A stretch of 37,750 bases of DNA from Pseudarthrobacter sp. (GTDB lineage: Bacteria; Actinomycetota; Actinomycetes; Actinomycetales; Micrococcaceae): contig JAPSJV010000025.1 of NCBI GenBank assembly GCA_031178005.1, positions 1 through 37,750 of the forward strand, read 5' to 3'. The notes below the pieces were generated by a model. It was not told where the DNA came from. It saw only the letters and a program-made list of their open reading frames with translations, and made no database searches. Shown in pieces: positions 1 to 8,371 of this stretch; the stretch's first letter is position 1; the number at the start of each line of letters is the position of its first letter. A program made the position numbers and the translations under genes.

Positions 1-1011
1 TTTCGAGCCGGTCATCGTGCCCAAGCGGGCCCGCCGGCTGGGCAAGGTCGAAGACATGGTCCTCTCGCTCTATGCCCGTGGAATGAGTACCCGTGACATC
101 GGGTCCCACCTCGATGAAATCTACGGGACCAAGGTCTCGGCCGCGACGATATCCCGGGTCACGGACGTCATCGCCGATGACGTCACCCAATGGCAGAACC
201 GGCCCCTGGAGACCGTTTACCCAATCGTTTATATCGACGCGATCTGGCTGAAGATCAGGGACGGCGGGGTCGTGGTCAACAAGGCCTGCCACGTGGCCGT
301 TGGCGTGGACGTGGAGGGCCGCAAGCAGGTGTTGGGGCTCTGGCTGGGAGCCAGCGAAGGGGCGAAGTTTTGGGCCAACGTGCTCACCGAGATCCGTAAC
401 CGCGGGGTCAAGGACATCCTGATCCTGTGCTGTGACGGGCTGACCGGGCTGCCGGCGGCGGTGAACAGCGTCTACCCCGAAACCGTGGTCCAGACCTGCG
501 TGGTGCATCTGCTGCGTTCGGCCATGAAATATGCCTCCTACAAAGACCGCAAAACCATGGCCAAGGACCTGCGGCCGATCTACACGGCGCCGACCGTGGC
601 GGCGGCGGAACTGGCTATGGAAGCCTTCGCCCAGGAGTGGCAGGCCAAGGCCCCCGGGGCGGTACTGGCCTGGCGGAACGCGTGGGAGGACTTCACCCCG
701 TTCCTGGCGTTCACACCTGAAATCCGGAAGGTCATCTACACCACGAACCAGATCGAATCGATCAACTACCAGTTACGGAAAATCACGAAAACACGGGGTT
801 CGTTCCCCAGCGACGACGCGGCAATCAAACTGGTCTACTTGGGCATCCGGAACATCGAAACGATCCGGGGAGGCGAGTCCGGAACCGGCACCGCCGGCTG
901 GCACAAGGCCCTGAACGCCTTCGCTATCCAATTCCCCAACCGACTCCCGATCTGACCACCAGGCAGACCGGACAACCGACCGGTCCCTTACACAGAAAAC
1001 TTGACACCCTC
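1..1011 (+). mobile_element. IS256-family insertion sequence, 3' part
   Basis: The element enters from the left edge, so its left end is not visible. It holds the transposase reading frame and ends in a likely right terminal inverted repeat at 984-1011. Read on the minus strand this begins GAGGGTGTCAAGTTTTCTGT, a sequence typical of IS256-family termini. No target-site duplication can be tested because the left end is missing. The element sits about 145 bp downstream of the convergent TetR gene. Confidence 0.8.
2..955 (+). CDS. IS256-family transposase, N-terminus outside window
   Basis: This is a cut-and-paste/copy-out DDE transposase of the IS256 (Mutator-like) family. The frame is open to the window edge (base 2), and about 317 residues are visible where the family usually has just over 400, so the N-terminal part lies upstream. 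Counting from the GTG at 17, the catalytic residues are visible as D74 (YIDAIW), D140 (CCDGL) and E247 (NQIESIN). The family C-x2-H motif is at 161-164 (TCVVHL). The visible part has no internal stop or frameshift, so the element could be active if its left part is intact. A start at the GTG at 17 would lose the N-terminal DNA-binding region and is unlikely to be the true start. Confidence 0.92.
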   Translation, partial: FEPVIVPKRARRLGKVEDMVLSLYARGMSTRDIGSHLDEIYGTKVSAATISRVTDVIADDVTQWQNRPLETVYPIVYIDAIWLKIRDGGVVVNKACHVAVGVDVEGRKQVLGLWLGASEGAKFWANVLTEIRNRGVKDILILCCDGLTGLPAAVNSVYPETVVQTCVVHLLRSAMKYASYKDRKTMAKDLRPIYTAPTVAAAELAMEAFAQEWQAKAPGAVLAWRNAWEDFTPFLAFTPEIRKVIYTTNQIESINYQLRKITKTRGSFPSDDAAIKLVYLGIRNIETIRGGESGTGTAGWHKALNAFAIQFPNRLPI

Positions 1012-1155
1012 TTTTGATACCGAACACAGCCAAGCACTGACCACACAAGCCCCCCGTCGTCTTCGCCATGCTCCAAGTGGCGCACTCTCCGAGACACCTG
1101 AACTCAAAGTTGTTGGACAGAAGACCTGGCCAACCGGGGCGCCAAGTCTTAGATC

Positions 1156-1818
1156 TTAGAGCAGGTAGGCCACCGACGGAATACTGGTGAATTCGTCAGG
1201 GTGGGTCGCGGGCGCACTGAGCATGCCCGTGCAGGCATCAATGAAGAAGTACCCCACTGCCGTCCAGTTGGGTGTTGTCCCCTGCGTCTGGATGCTTTCC
1301 TCGTAGCTAGCGCTGACGCCGAGCACCATTGATCCAAGAATCATGGACCTACTGCGGATCACCTCGGCCGGTATGTCACCCAAGGCAGCCTGCAGCCGTT
1401 GAATCAAATTCTCCACCTCGGGACTGCCCACGGCCACGCCGGAAAGCGAGTCAGCCATGGACGGGACGGAGCGCACTTGAAACAGGAAGCGGGCCCTCCA
1501 GCTAGGCGCGGGCAGTGAGGCAAGATGATCCAGCCACGGCAGGATCATGGCTGCCAACAGTTCTCTGACCCCGGCATCATCACCGAACGCTGCAATCATG
1601 GCCGTCCGGCGCCTGTTCATTTCCTCAAGGTGCCGACCCAACAGTGCCCGCATCATCTCATCCCGGCCGCCAAAGTGATAGGCAATCGCCGAATGATTGG
1701 CTGTCCCTGCATGCTCGGTGATCCGGCGGTTGGATACCGCATCAATGCCGTGCCGGGCAAAGAGTTCCTCGGCGGCATCCAACAGCACCTCCCGCGCCTT
1801 ATCGCTGTGCGCTCCCAC
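1156..1818 (-). CDS. TetR/AcrR-family transcriptional regulator
   Basis: A 220-residue one-domain-plus-sensor repressor. Residues about 8-55 form the TetR helix-turn-helix (LLDAAEELFARHGI, then RRITEHAG and IAYHFGGRDEMM). The rest is a helical ligand-binding domain of the usual length. The GTG start at 1818 is supported by a GGAG site seven bases upstream. The gene is divergent from the 726-residue membrane protein. The intergenic region carries a perfect palindrome that overlaps the forward promoter and a weak reverse promoter (TAAAAT at 1891-1886), so autoregulation plus control of the transporter is the natural model. The ligand cannot be read from the sequence. Confidence 0.9.
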   Translation of the reverse strand: MGAHSDKAREVLLDAAEELFARHGIDAVSNRRITEHAGTANHSAIAYHFGGRDEMMRALLGRHLEEMNRRRTAMIAAFGDDAGVRELLAAMILPWLDHLASLPAPSWRARFLFQVRSVPSMADSLSGVAVGSPEVENLIQRLQAALGDIPAEVIRSRSMILGSMVLGVSASYEESIQTQGTTPNWTAVGYFFIDACTGMLSAPATHPDEFTSIPSVAYLL

Positions 1819-1881
1819 TACAAACTCCGTTCATCAATCCCCCACGGTACCCTGACCGCCGCAAAGACTTGATCAGTAAAT

Positions 1882-1909
1882 TTGAATTTTACGCCACCTG
1901 GCGTATATT
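1882..1909 (+). promoter_or_regulatory. promoter of the membrane-protein gene with embedded TetR operator
   Basis: A -35 TTGAAT (1882-1887) and a -10 TATATT (1904-1909) are separated by 16 bp. The perfect palindrome TACGCCA-CC-TGGCGTA (1890-1905) lies in that spacer and runs two bases into the -10. A repressor bound there would block RNA polymerase directly. Assignment to the adjacent TetR is inferred from position. Confidence 0.7.
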
Positions 1910-2001
1910 GATGACAGTGGCATTCCACCACACGTAAGCGCAGGGATCAATCCAATGGGACCTCCCCCGCTTGCCCTTAAGCCACCATCAGGAGCAACAG
2001 T

Positions 2002-4182
2002 TTGAGCCGGACTCCCCGCAAGACGAAAAATCAGAATCCGGACGGAGAAACCATCGACACCGTGGAATTGACGCCGAAACAGGCTGAGCAGGCTGCCATG
2101 GCTGCGGCCGCGAAACGAGCCAAGGCAGAGACCATTGGCCGTTATGTGGCCATGTTCGCCATGCCCCTGATCATCGTGGGCATGATGGTCACGGGCAATT
2201 TGGGCACCATGCATGCACCGGCACCGCACAACATGCCCATCGCCGTCGTAGTCGATGCTACAGCCGGTTCACCGGCCGCCAGCGAATTTGCCCGGCAATT
2301 GGAGGCAGCTGATCCCGCCGCCATCGACGTGCGGATCGTGGACTCCGCCGAGACTGCCCGCCAGCTGGTGATGGACCGGGACGTCTCCGGTGCAGTGTCC
2401 ATTGCCGACGGCGGGGCCACTGTCTTCACCGCCAGTTCCGCCGGCGCATCCCAATCAACAGTGGTCACCTCGTTGGTGGCACCGCAGATCCTGGCCCAGG
2501 GCCTGACGTTGGCTTCCGAGGATCTGGCCCCTCTGCCCACCAATGATCCGGCGGGTCTGGGTGCCTTGTTCCTGGCTACCGCCTTGGTGATGGCAGGCTA
2601 CCTGCCGTTCAGCATGGTGGTCTCCAACTCCCCCGAACTGCTGAGGTTCAAACGCGCTATTCCGCTTTTGGCCGGATGGGCTGCACTAGTTGCCAGTTTG
2701 GTGTGGACTGTCACCGGCCCCATTCTGGGCGTGGTGGAGGGCCATACGGCGGCCGTGCTGGGCATCGCCTGGCTGGGCGTGTTTGCCATTGGTTCTGTGC
2801 AACTGCTCCTGACCCGATTCTTGGGCCCCATGGCCACCCTCGCCGCCATGCTCTTCCTTAACGTTTTGGGCATGCCCGCTTCCAACATGTCCATGTCCGT
2901 GTACACCATGCCCGGATTCTTCACCTTCTTGCACTCGATCCTGCCCACCCCCGCCATTGGTGAGGCGCTACGCTCGGTGCTGTACTTCGAGGGCGAGGGC
3001 ACCGCAGCACATTTGCTGGTGTTAGTCATCGGTGGGGTCGCGGCGCTGCTGTCGACGTTGCTGGTGGATGCCCGACGACGACGTCGCAAACCGCAGTCGA
3101 CGGGTCCTAAACCCACCATTGCTTCCCTCCACGGCGGGCCGCGCCCGAAGTCCCGGCGCATGCGCTACGGAGCGCTGTTGCTGCTCCCGCTGGCCATGGT
3201 AACCATGATGATTTCAGTCATGCTCGGCGCCATGTCCTCCCCTGCCCCACGGGACATGCCCGTGGCCATCGTAGGAACCACCGTGGCCCAGGCCCAGCAA
3301 GCCGCCGACGGGCTCGAAACGAACATGCCAGGGCTGTTCGATCTGCGCCCTGTCGACTCCACTTCCGAGGCCCGGGACCAGGTAGCCGATCGGGACATTA
3401 CAGCGGCCTATGTGCTCCCCTCGGCAGAGAATCCCTCGGCAACCATGATCACAAACCAGGCGGGCAGCTCCAGCGCCAAGCAAGTGGTCACACGCGTCTT
3501 TGAGCAAGTCGCCGCCGGTCAGCAGATGCCACTGGTCACCGAGGAGCTGGCACCTTTAAAGTCCAACGACACCTCCGGCTCCGTGGGCATGTACCTGGCC
3601 ATGGGGTGGATGCTGGCAGGCTTCATGATCATCATTGTGGGCGCGAACGCCGCCCCCCAGTCCCGACCGTTGCCCAGGCTCCTGCCTGTCGTGGGGGTTT
3701 ATGCCGCCTTCATGTCCGCGGTGCTTTATTTGATCGCCGGCCCCATCACCGGCAGTATGGACGATCATTTCTGGCCAATCTTCGGGATTGGCGCCGTGGC
3801 CATCTTCTGTGTTGCCATGTTCAGCGCCGTGCTGGAGCGGCTTATGGGCATGTTCTCCATCATCCCCGTGGTGGGCATCCTCGTTATGGCCGGAATGCCG
3901 TCCTCCGGAGGAGCGCTGTCCATTTACATGGCACCGGACATCTTCCGCGTCCTACACGGCATCCTCCCCATGCCCGCCGCCGTCGAATCCATCCGCTCCG
4001 TGCTGTACTTTGGCGCCGACACCGTTCCCGGCCACCTACTCACCTTCGGCATCTGGGGCGCAGCCTCCCTGGGGTTGCTCATGATTATCGACAAGATCAA
4101 ACCTCCACGCACCGAGCTGCATCCCATCGACGGGTACGGACCGGTTGCACCCGCTACGGAAAAGGAACTCGTTTCGGTCTGA
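2002..4182 (+). CDS. duplicated ABC-2/YhgE-Pip-like integral membrane protein
   Basis: This 726-residue membrane protein consists of two homologous halves, about residues 45-357 and 385-705. Each half has one membrane segment, an extracytoplasmic domain of about 120 residues, then a cluster of about five membrane segments. That is the layout of ABC-2 type permeases and YhgE/Pip or DUF3533 proteins. Matching blocks include APLPTNDPAGLG with APLKSNDTSGSV, and LPTPAIGEALRSVLYF with LPMPAAVESIRSVLYF. An arginine-rich linker (357-388) joins the halves. The TTG start at 2002 has an AGGAG site seven bases upstream. No ATPase gene is adjacent. Divergence from TetR suggests inducible export of a toxic or lipophilic compound, or an envelope role; the substrate is unknown. 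Confidence 0.8.
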   Translation: MSRTPRKTKNQNPDGETIDTVELTPKQAEQAAMAAAAKRAKAETIGRYVAMFAMPLIIVGMMVTGNLGTMHAPAPHNMPIAVVVDATAGSPAASEFARQLEAADPAAIDVRIVDSAETARQLVMDRDVSGAVSIADGGATVFTASSAGASQSTVVTSLVAPQILAQGLTLASEDLAPLPTNDPAGLGALFLATALVMAGYLPFSMVVSNSPELLRFKRAIPLLAGWAALVASLVWTVTGPILGVVEGHTAAVLGIAWLGVFAIGSVQLLLTRFLGPMATLAAMLFLNVLGMPASNMSMSVYTMPGFFTFLHSILPTPAIGEALRSVLYFEGEGTAAHLLVLVIGGVAALLSTLLVDARRRRRKPQSTGPKPTIASLHGGPRPKSRRMRYGALLLLPLAMVTMMISVMLGAMSSPAPRDMPVAIVGTTVAQAQQAADGLETNMPGLFDLRPVDSTSEARDQVADRDITAAYVLPSAENPSATMITNQAGSSSAKQVVTRVFEQVAAGQQMPLVTEELAPLKSNDTSGSVGMYLAMGWMLAGFMIIIVGANAAPQSRPLPRLLPVVGVYAAFMSAVLYLIAGPITGSMDDHFWPIFGIGAVAIFCVAMFSAVLERLMGMFSIIPVVGILVMAGMPSSGGALSIYMAPDIFRVLHGILPMPAAVESIRSVLYFGADTVPGHLLTFGIWGAASLGLLMIIDKIKPPRTELHPIDGYGPVAPATEKELVSV

Positions 4183-4193
4183 CAAATAAAGCT

Positions 4194-4232
4194 GGCTGCG
4201 GCAAGGCGGACGCCACCGCTCCTGCCGCAGCC
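4194..4232 (+). terminator. hairpin terminator after the membrane-protein gene
   Basis: GGCTGCGGC (4194-4202) pairs with GCCGCAGCC (4224-4232), and AGG/CCT extends the stem past a bulged A. It begins 11 bases after the stop codon. There is no T-tract, which is common for actinobacterial hairpin terminators. Confidence 0.6.
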
Positions 4233-4439
4233 CAACATAAGCATGCAGGTAAGCAAGAGTCGATAGGAAACTCAAGAAACAAGGCGCCCTGTACCACGCC
4301 GCATGGACACCAAACAGCATCGTCCCACTGGGAAAATGCAGCGCAAAAATCGGTCGGGCCTGATACTGCAGGACTGACCATCCCGCACCTAACCAATGTC
4401 CATGCATGCCCACCGCACAAACATCTCCGTCCACCTCAA

Positions 4440-5115
4440 ATACGGTCGTTTGTGGAACACATGACCATGGTCCTTGACCTTGCCGCGGACGGGATCCCCG
4501 TCGCGTGGCCTGCAGGGTGCTGGGTTTTTCAAAACAGGCCTTCTACGCGCGGAAGGAGGCGCCGGTCACAGAGCGTGACTTCTCCGATGCGCACATGATC
4601 AACGTCGCCACCGACGTCCACCGGGACTTCACGGCGACGGCGCCTGATCAGCTGTGGCTGACCGACATCACCGAACACCGGACCGATGAGGGCAAGCTTT
4701 AGCTGTGCGCCATCAAAGACGGCTACTCCAACCGGATCGTGGGCTACTTCATCGATTCCCGGAGGAAAGCGTCACTGGCCGTCTCGGCACCCAATAACGC
4801 GATAGCACTCAGGGAGCCGGCAGGAACCGTGGTGCACAGCGACCGGTTGAATTCGGCCAATTCCGCTCCAACACCTTCGTGCGGACGCTGTCAGGCAACG
4901 GGTTGAAAGGATCGAGGGAACGGGTCGGCGCGTGTGCCGATAATGCCGCCATGAAGTCGTTCTTCTCACTCCTGCGAAGAACGTTCTGGATCGCCAGCGA
5001 TGGTCCACCAGGGCCGATCTTCGCCTGGCCATCGTGACCTGGATCGAGAAGACGTACCACCGGAAACGCCGCCAGCCGCCTAACGACACTCAACCCCGAG
5101 AGTCAACGAAATCCG
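4440..5115 (+). pseudogene. decayed IS3-family transposase (OrfB) remnant
   Basis: Pieces of an IS3-family OrfB integrase lie in order but in different frames. They are VLDLAADGIPVA (from about 4471), a frameshift near 4500, CRVLGFSKQAFYARK (4511 on), then RDFTATAPDQLWLTDITEH. A TAG stop at 4700-4702 falls where the family has a tyrosine. Next come CAIKDGYSNRIVGYFIDS, AIALREPAGTVVHSDR, GACADNAAMKSFFSLL and WIEKTYHRKRRQ. From memory of related transposases, about 60-70 residues are missing at the VHRDF junction (about 4617-4625), which removes the segment between the HTH-like part and the first catalytic Asp. With several frameshifts, a stop and a deletion it cannot make a transposase. No OrfA or terminal repeats were recognised. 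Bases 4233-4439 hold nothing I can identify. Confidence 0.85.
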
Positions 5116-5182
5116 GGCAGTCCCCTACGTTGTGCGGCCTAACCGAGACTGTACTCATACTTATGATCCATGTCACGTATTT

Positions 5183-5197
5183 TGACAAATCTTGTCA
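5183..5197. promoter_or_regulatory. 15-bp palindrome, candidate operator
   Basis: TGACAA-ATC-TTGTCA is a perfect inverted repeat with 6-bp arms, about 55 bp upstream of the putative siderophore-operon promoter. A further half-like TGTCA lies at 5171-5175. The binding protein is unknown. It could be a second control site of the iron operon or a relic from the IS-disrupted neighbour. Confidence 0.4.
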
Positions 5198-5252
5198 TTC
5201 CAATCGAGGAAGTGATGTCCCTCACGAATAGCCGCCCGGGAACGTCATGGGT

Positions 5253-5280
5253 TTGAACTTAGCCTGGCCTTACTTATAGG
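5253..5280 (+). promoter_or_regulatory. siderophore-operon promoter with DtxR/IdeR-like iron box
   Basis: A -35 TTGAAC (5253-5258) and a -10 TATAGG (5275-5280) are 16 bp apart. The 19-bp stretch 5254-5272 matches the recalled DtxR/IdeR consensus (TTAGGTTAGCCTAACCTAA) at about 14 of 19 positions, counting A/T positions as either base, including a contiguous TTAGCCT core (5259-5265). Its placement between -35 and -10 fits iron-dependent repression. The score was counted by eye, not computed. Confidence 0.6.
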
Positions 5281-5337
5281 GTCATAAGCGAATTAGGCGA
5301 CAAATCTGTGACTTAAATACTTTGTGGGGAGATACAC

Positions 5338-6288
5338 GTGAAGAAGCGTTTTTCGACATACCTTGGGGCTTTTGCGGCAGGCGCCGCGCTGTTGACGGTG
5401 ACGGCGTGCGGCGGCGGCGCGGAAGCCACGCCTGATGCGAGCAAGGCAACCACCATCACGGTGGAGCACGCCTCGGGCACCACCGAGAACGTACCGGTGG
5501 CCCCGGAGAAGGTCTTCACCTTTGACCTCGGCGTGTTGGACACCATGGATGCTCTGGGCGTTGAGCCGGCCGGAGTGCCGGAAGCCGCCTACCCGAAGTC
5601 GTTGGAAAAGTACTCGGCGGACAGCTACGCCAAGATCGGCTCGCTCAAGGAGCCTGACTTCGAAGCAGTCAGCGCCGGCGCACCGGACCTGATCATCATC
5701 TCCGGCCGCACAGCCGGAGCCTACGAGGAACTAAGCAAGATCGCCCCGACGATCGACCTCTCCATCGACGAAGCCAAACCGATGGAGAGCTTCGCGGAAC
5801 AGGCTGGGACGCTGGGCAAGATCTTCAACAAGGAATCCGACGTTGAAGAGAAGCTCGCCGCCCTGAACGTCACCATCGGCGACACCAAGGCCAAGGCGAA
5901 GGACGCCGGCAAAGGCCTGATCGTCCTCACCTCCGGCGGCGAAGTGACTGCCTACGGAGCCGGCTCCCGGTTCGGCATCATCCACGACGTCCTGGGCGTC
6001 ACCCCGGCTGCCGACGTAAAGAACAAGGGCACCCACGGCGAGGCAGTGTCCTTCGAATACATCAAGGACATCAACCCGGACATCCTCTACGTCATCAACC
6101 GCGACACCGCGATCGGGTCAGAGGCCGCCGCTGCCGATCCCACCCTCGACAACGAGCTGGTGAAGGCAACCAGCGCCGCCAAGAACAACAAGGTCATCGC
6201 CCTTGACCCCGCCAGCTGGTACCTCGTGGGATATGGCCTGAACAACGTCCAGGCCATGGCAGACGCCGTAGCCGGTTCACTCGCCTAA
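5338..6288 (+). CDS. siderophore ABC transporter substrate-binding lipoprotein
   Basis: A 316-residue periplasmic-binding-type protein of the YclQ/CeuA group, which bind catecholate (petrobactin/enterobactin-like) iron siderophores outside the membrane. The GTG start has a GGGGAGA site just upstream. Residues 1-24 are a lipoprotein signal with lipobox LTVTAC, so Cys24 would be lipidated. The class III binding-protein fold is indicated by motifs such as APEKVFTFDLGVLDTMDALG and GAPDLIIISGRTAGAYEEL and by the C-terminal KVIALDPASWYLVGYG. It is the first gene of a four-gene operon with two permeases and an ATPase. The iron box in its promoter supports iron repression. The exact siderophore is inferred from family resemblance. 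Confidence 0.92.
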   Translation: MKKRFSTYLGAFAAGAALLTVTACGGGAEATPDASKATTITVEHASGTTENVPVAPEKVFTFDLGVLDTMDALGVEPAGVPEAAYPKSLEKYSADSYAKIGSLKEPDFEAVSAGAPDLIIISGRTAGAYEELSKIAPTIDLSIDEAKPMESFAEQAGTLGKIFNKESDVEEKLAALNVTIGDTKAKAKDAGKGLIVLTSGGEVTAYGAGSRFGIIHDVLGVTPAADVKNKGTHGEAVSFEYIKDINPDILYVINRDTAIGSEAAAADPTLDNELVKATSAAKNNKVIALDPASWYLVGYGLNNVQAMADAVAGSLA

Positions 6289-6312
6289 CACCTCCAGGAC
6301 GGCTCCACAGCA

Positions 6313-7320
6313 ATGACTGGCACGGCAGTGCGCACCACAGCGCCCATCAGCCGCAGCCGGACCCGCGTACCCGCGGGCCTGGCTGCGGCTGCCGCCGTTG
6401 TCCTGGCACTCGCCGCCGGCAGCATGTTCGTCGGCGTCAGCGACGTATCACTGCCGGCACTCCTGGCCGGCGACCCGGCCACCACTGAAACATTCTGGAT
6501 CTCCCGGTTGCCCCGGACCCTGGCCGTGGTGCTCGCCGGTATGTCCGTGGCCGTCGCAGGCCTCATCATGCAGCTGATGGCCCGCAACCGCTTCGTCGAG
6601 CCCTCCACAGTGGGTACCCTCGAATCGGCGACGCTCGGCATCCTGGTGGTCACCGTCATCGCCCCGGCATCCCCGCTGCTGGTGCGGATGGCAGTGGCCA
6701 GCGCGTTCGCCGTCGTGGGTACCGCGCTGTTCCTGGCCATCCTGCGCCGCCTCCCCGCGCGCAACACCCTCCTGGTTCCGTTGGTGGGGATCATGCTGGG
6801 CGGCATCATCGGTGCCGTCACCACCTTCTTCGCCTACCGTTACGACCTGCTGCAGACCCTGAGCAACTGGATGGTGGGGGATTTCTCCGGAGTCCTCCGC
6901 GGCCGTTACGAGCTGCTGTGGATCGTGGCCATCCTGATGGTCCTGGGCATGCTGGCTGCGGACCGCTTCACCGTCGCCGGAATGGGCCAGGACTTCACCA
7001 CCAACCTGGGCCTGAACTATGCAAAGACCATGCGGCTGGGACTGGTGATCGTCTCGCTGATCTCCGCCGTCGTGGTCACCACCGTGGGCGCCGTGCCCTT
7101 CCTGGGCCTGGTGGTGCCCAACATCGTGTCCCTGATGGTGGGCGACAACCTCCGCCGCGCCGTGCCCTGGACCGCCCTGTTCGGCGCCGGATTTGTCCTC
7201 ATCTGCGACATCATCGGCCGCACCATCCGCTACCCCTACGAGGTTCCGGTGGGCATGGTGATGTCCGTCGTGGGGGCCATCCTGTTCCTGGCCCTGTTGC
7301 TGAGGAAACGCAATGCCTGA
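6313..7320 (+). CDS. siderophore ABC transporter permease 1 (FecCD family)
   Basis: A 335-residue integral membrane protein of the FecCD/BtuC permease family, YclN/FatD-like, which forms half of the translocation pore of the iron-siderophore importer. It has a hydrophobic N-terminal segment after an Arg-rich start and many further membrane helices. The family motif for contact with the ATPase is seen in GAVPFLGLVVPNIVSLMVG, followed by the typical C-terminus IRYPYEVPVGMVMSVVGAILFLALL. The start lies 24 bp after the binding-protein gene, and the stop overlaps the next permease by 8 bp, so translation is probably coupled. Confidence 0.92.
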   Translation: MTGTAVRTTAPISRSRTRVPAGLAAAAAVVLALAAGSMFVGVSDVSLPALLAGDPATTETFWISRLPRTLAVVLAGMSVAVAGLIMQLMARNRFVEPSTVGTLESATLGILVVTVIAPASPLLVRMAVASAFAVVGTALFLAILRRLPARNTLLVPLVGIMLGGIIGAVTTFFAYRYDLLQTLSNWMVGDFSGVLRGRYELLWIVAILMVLGMLAADRFTVAGMGQDFTTNLGLNYAKTMRLGLVIVSLISAVVVTTVGAVPFLGLVVPNIVSLMVGDNLRRAVPWTALFGAGFVLICDIIGRTIRYPYEVPVGMVMSVVGAILFLALLLRKRNA

Positions 7321-8371
7321 ACCCATCACCCTCACAACAGGAACGCACGACGGCGGTGCTGCCGCCGGTCCGGATGCCCCCGGCGGCTCGGTTGCGGCGC
7401 GGCTGCGCCATTCACTCCGGAATGCCCCGCCCAAGGTGGTGTTCGGCATTTTGTTGGGTGCCGCCGTCGTCGCCATCTGTTTCTTCCTGTTCAGCGAGCT
7501 GAAGGGAAACGTAGGCTACGTGCTGCCACGGCGGGCGCTGAAGATGGCGTCCATGGTGGCCGTGGCTGTGGCGGTGGGTGTCTCGACCCTGGTGTTCCAG
7601 ACGGTGACTGCCAACCGCATCCTGACGCCGTCCATCATGGGATTCGACGCCCTGTACATCCTGGTGCAGACCGGGATGGCGTTTTTCCTCGGCGCGGCCG
7701 CGGTGGTGGCCGCCCCGCCCACCGTGCAATTCGGCATCGAAGTGGTGCTGATGGTGGCGTTCAGTGCCGTCCTCTATCGCTGGATGTTCACCGGCGCCAC
7801 CCGTTCCATCCACCTGCTGCTCCTGGTGGGCATCATCCTGGGCAGTCTGTTCCGCGGCGCATCATCGCTGCTGCAGCGGCTGATGGCGCCCAGCGAATTC
7901 CTGATCCTGCAGGACCTGTTTTTTGCCAGCTTCAACAACGTCGAACCGTCGCTGCTGGCTGTTTCCGGGGTGATCATCGGCGTCGTTGGCGTGTTTGTGT
8001 GGCGCGGCCGGCACACCCTGGACGTGCTGGCGCTGGGCCGGGAAGTGGCCATCAACGTGGGCGTGGACCACCGGCGCGTGGTGATGTGGAGCCTGCTGGG
8101 CTGCTCGCTGCTGGTGGCCGTGTCCACCGCCCTGGTGGGCCCGGTGACCTTCTTCGGACTGCTGGTGGTGAGCCTTGGCTACCAGCTCTGCCGGCAGTTC
8201 AGCCACGCCTGGCTGCTGCCGATTGTGGTGCTGCTGGGCACCGTGGCGCTGGTGGGCGGCCAGCTGATCCTGGAACGCGTCTTCGGGTTCGCCAGCGCGC
8301 TGAGCGTGGTCATTGAATTCGCCGGCGGAATCCTGTTCCTCTACCTCCTGCTGAAAGGCTCGCTGAAATGA
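7313..8371 (+). CDS. siderophore ABC transporter permease 2 (FecCD family)
   Basis: A 352-residue FecCD-type permease, YclO/FatC-like, the partner of the preceding permease in a heterodimeric membrane domain. A hydrophilic N-terminal tail of about 40 residues precedes the membrane helices. The family motif appears as TALVGPVTFFGLLVVSLGYQ. The C-terminus is EFAGGILFLYLLLKGSLK, a normal ending for this family. It overlaps the upstream permease by 8 bp (ATGCCTGA) and the downstream ATPase by 4 bp (ATGA), indicating one translationally coupled operon. Confidence 0.92.
   Translation: MPEPITLTTGTHDGGAAAGPDAPGGSVAARLRHSLRNAPPKVVFGILLGAAVVAICFFLFSELKGNVGYVLPRRALKMASMVAVAVAVGVSTLVFQTVTANRILTPSIMGFDALYILVQTGMAFFLGAAAVVAAPPTVQFGIEVVLMVAFSAVLYRWMFTGATRSIHLLLLVGIILGSLFRGASSLLQRLMAPSEFLILQDLFFASFNNVEPSLLAVSGVIIGVVGVFVWRGRHTLDVLALGREVAINVGVDHRRVVMWSLLGCSLLVAVSTALVGPVTFFGLLVVSLGYQLCRQFSHAWLLPIVVLLGTVALVGGQLILERVFGFASALSVVIEFAGGILFLYLLLKGSLK

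Noticed and set aside
6448..7476. 342-residue open frame on the minus strand
   Set aside because: It is antisense to the two siderophore permeases and dominated by His, Gln, Asp and Gly.
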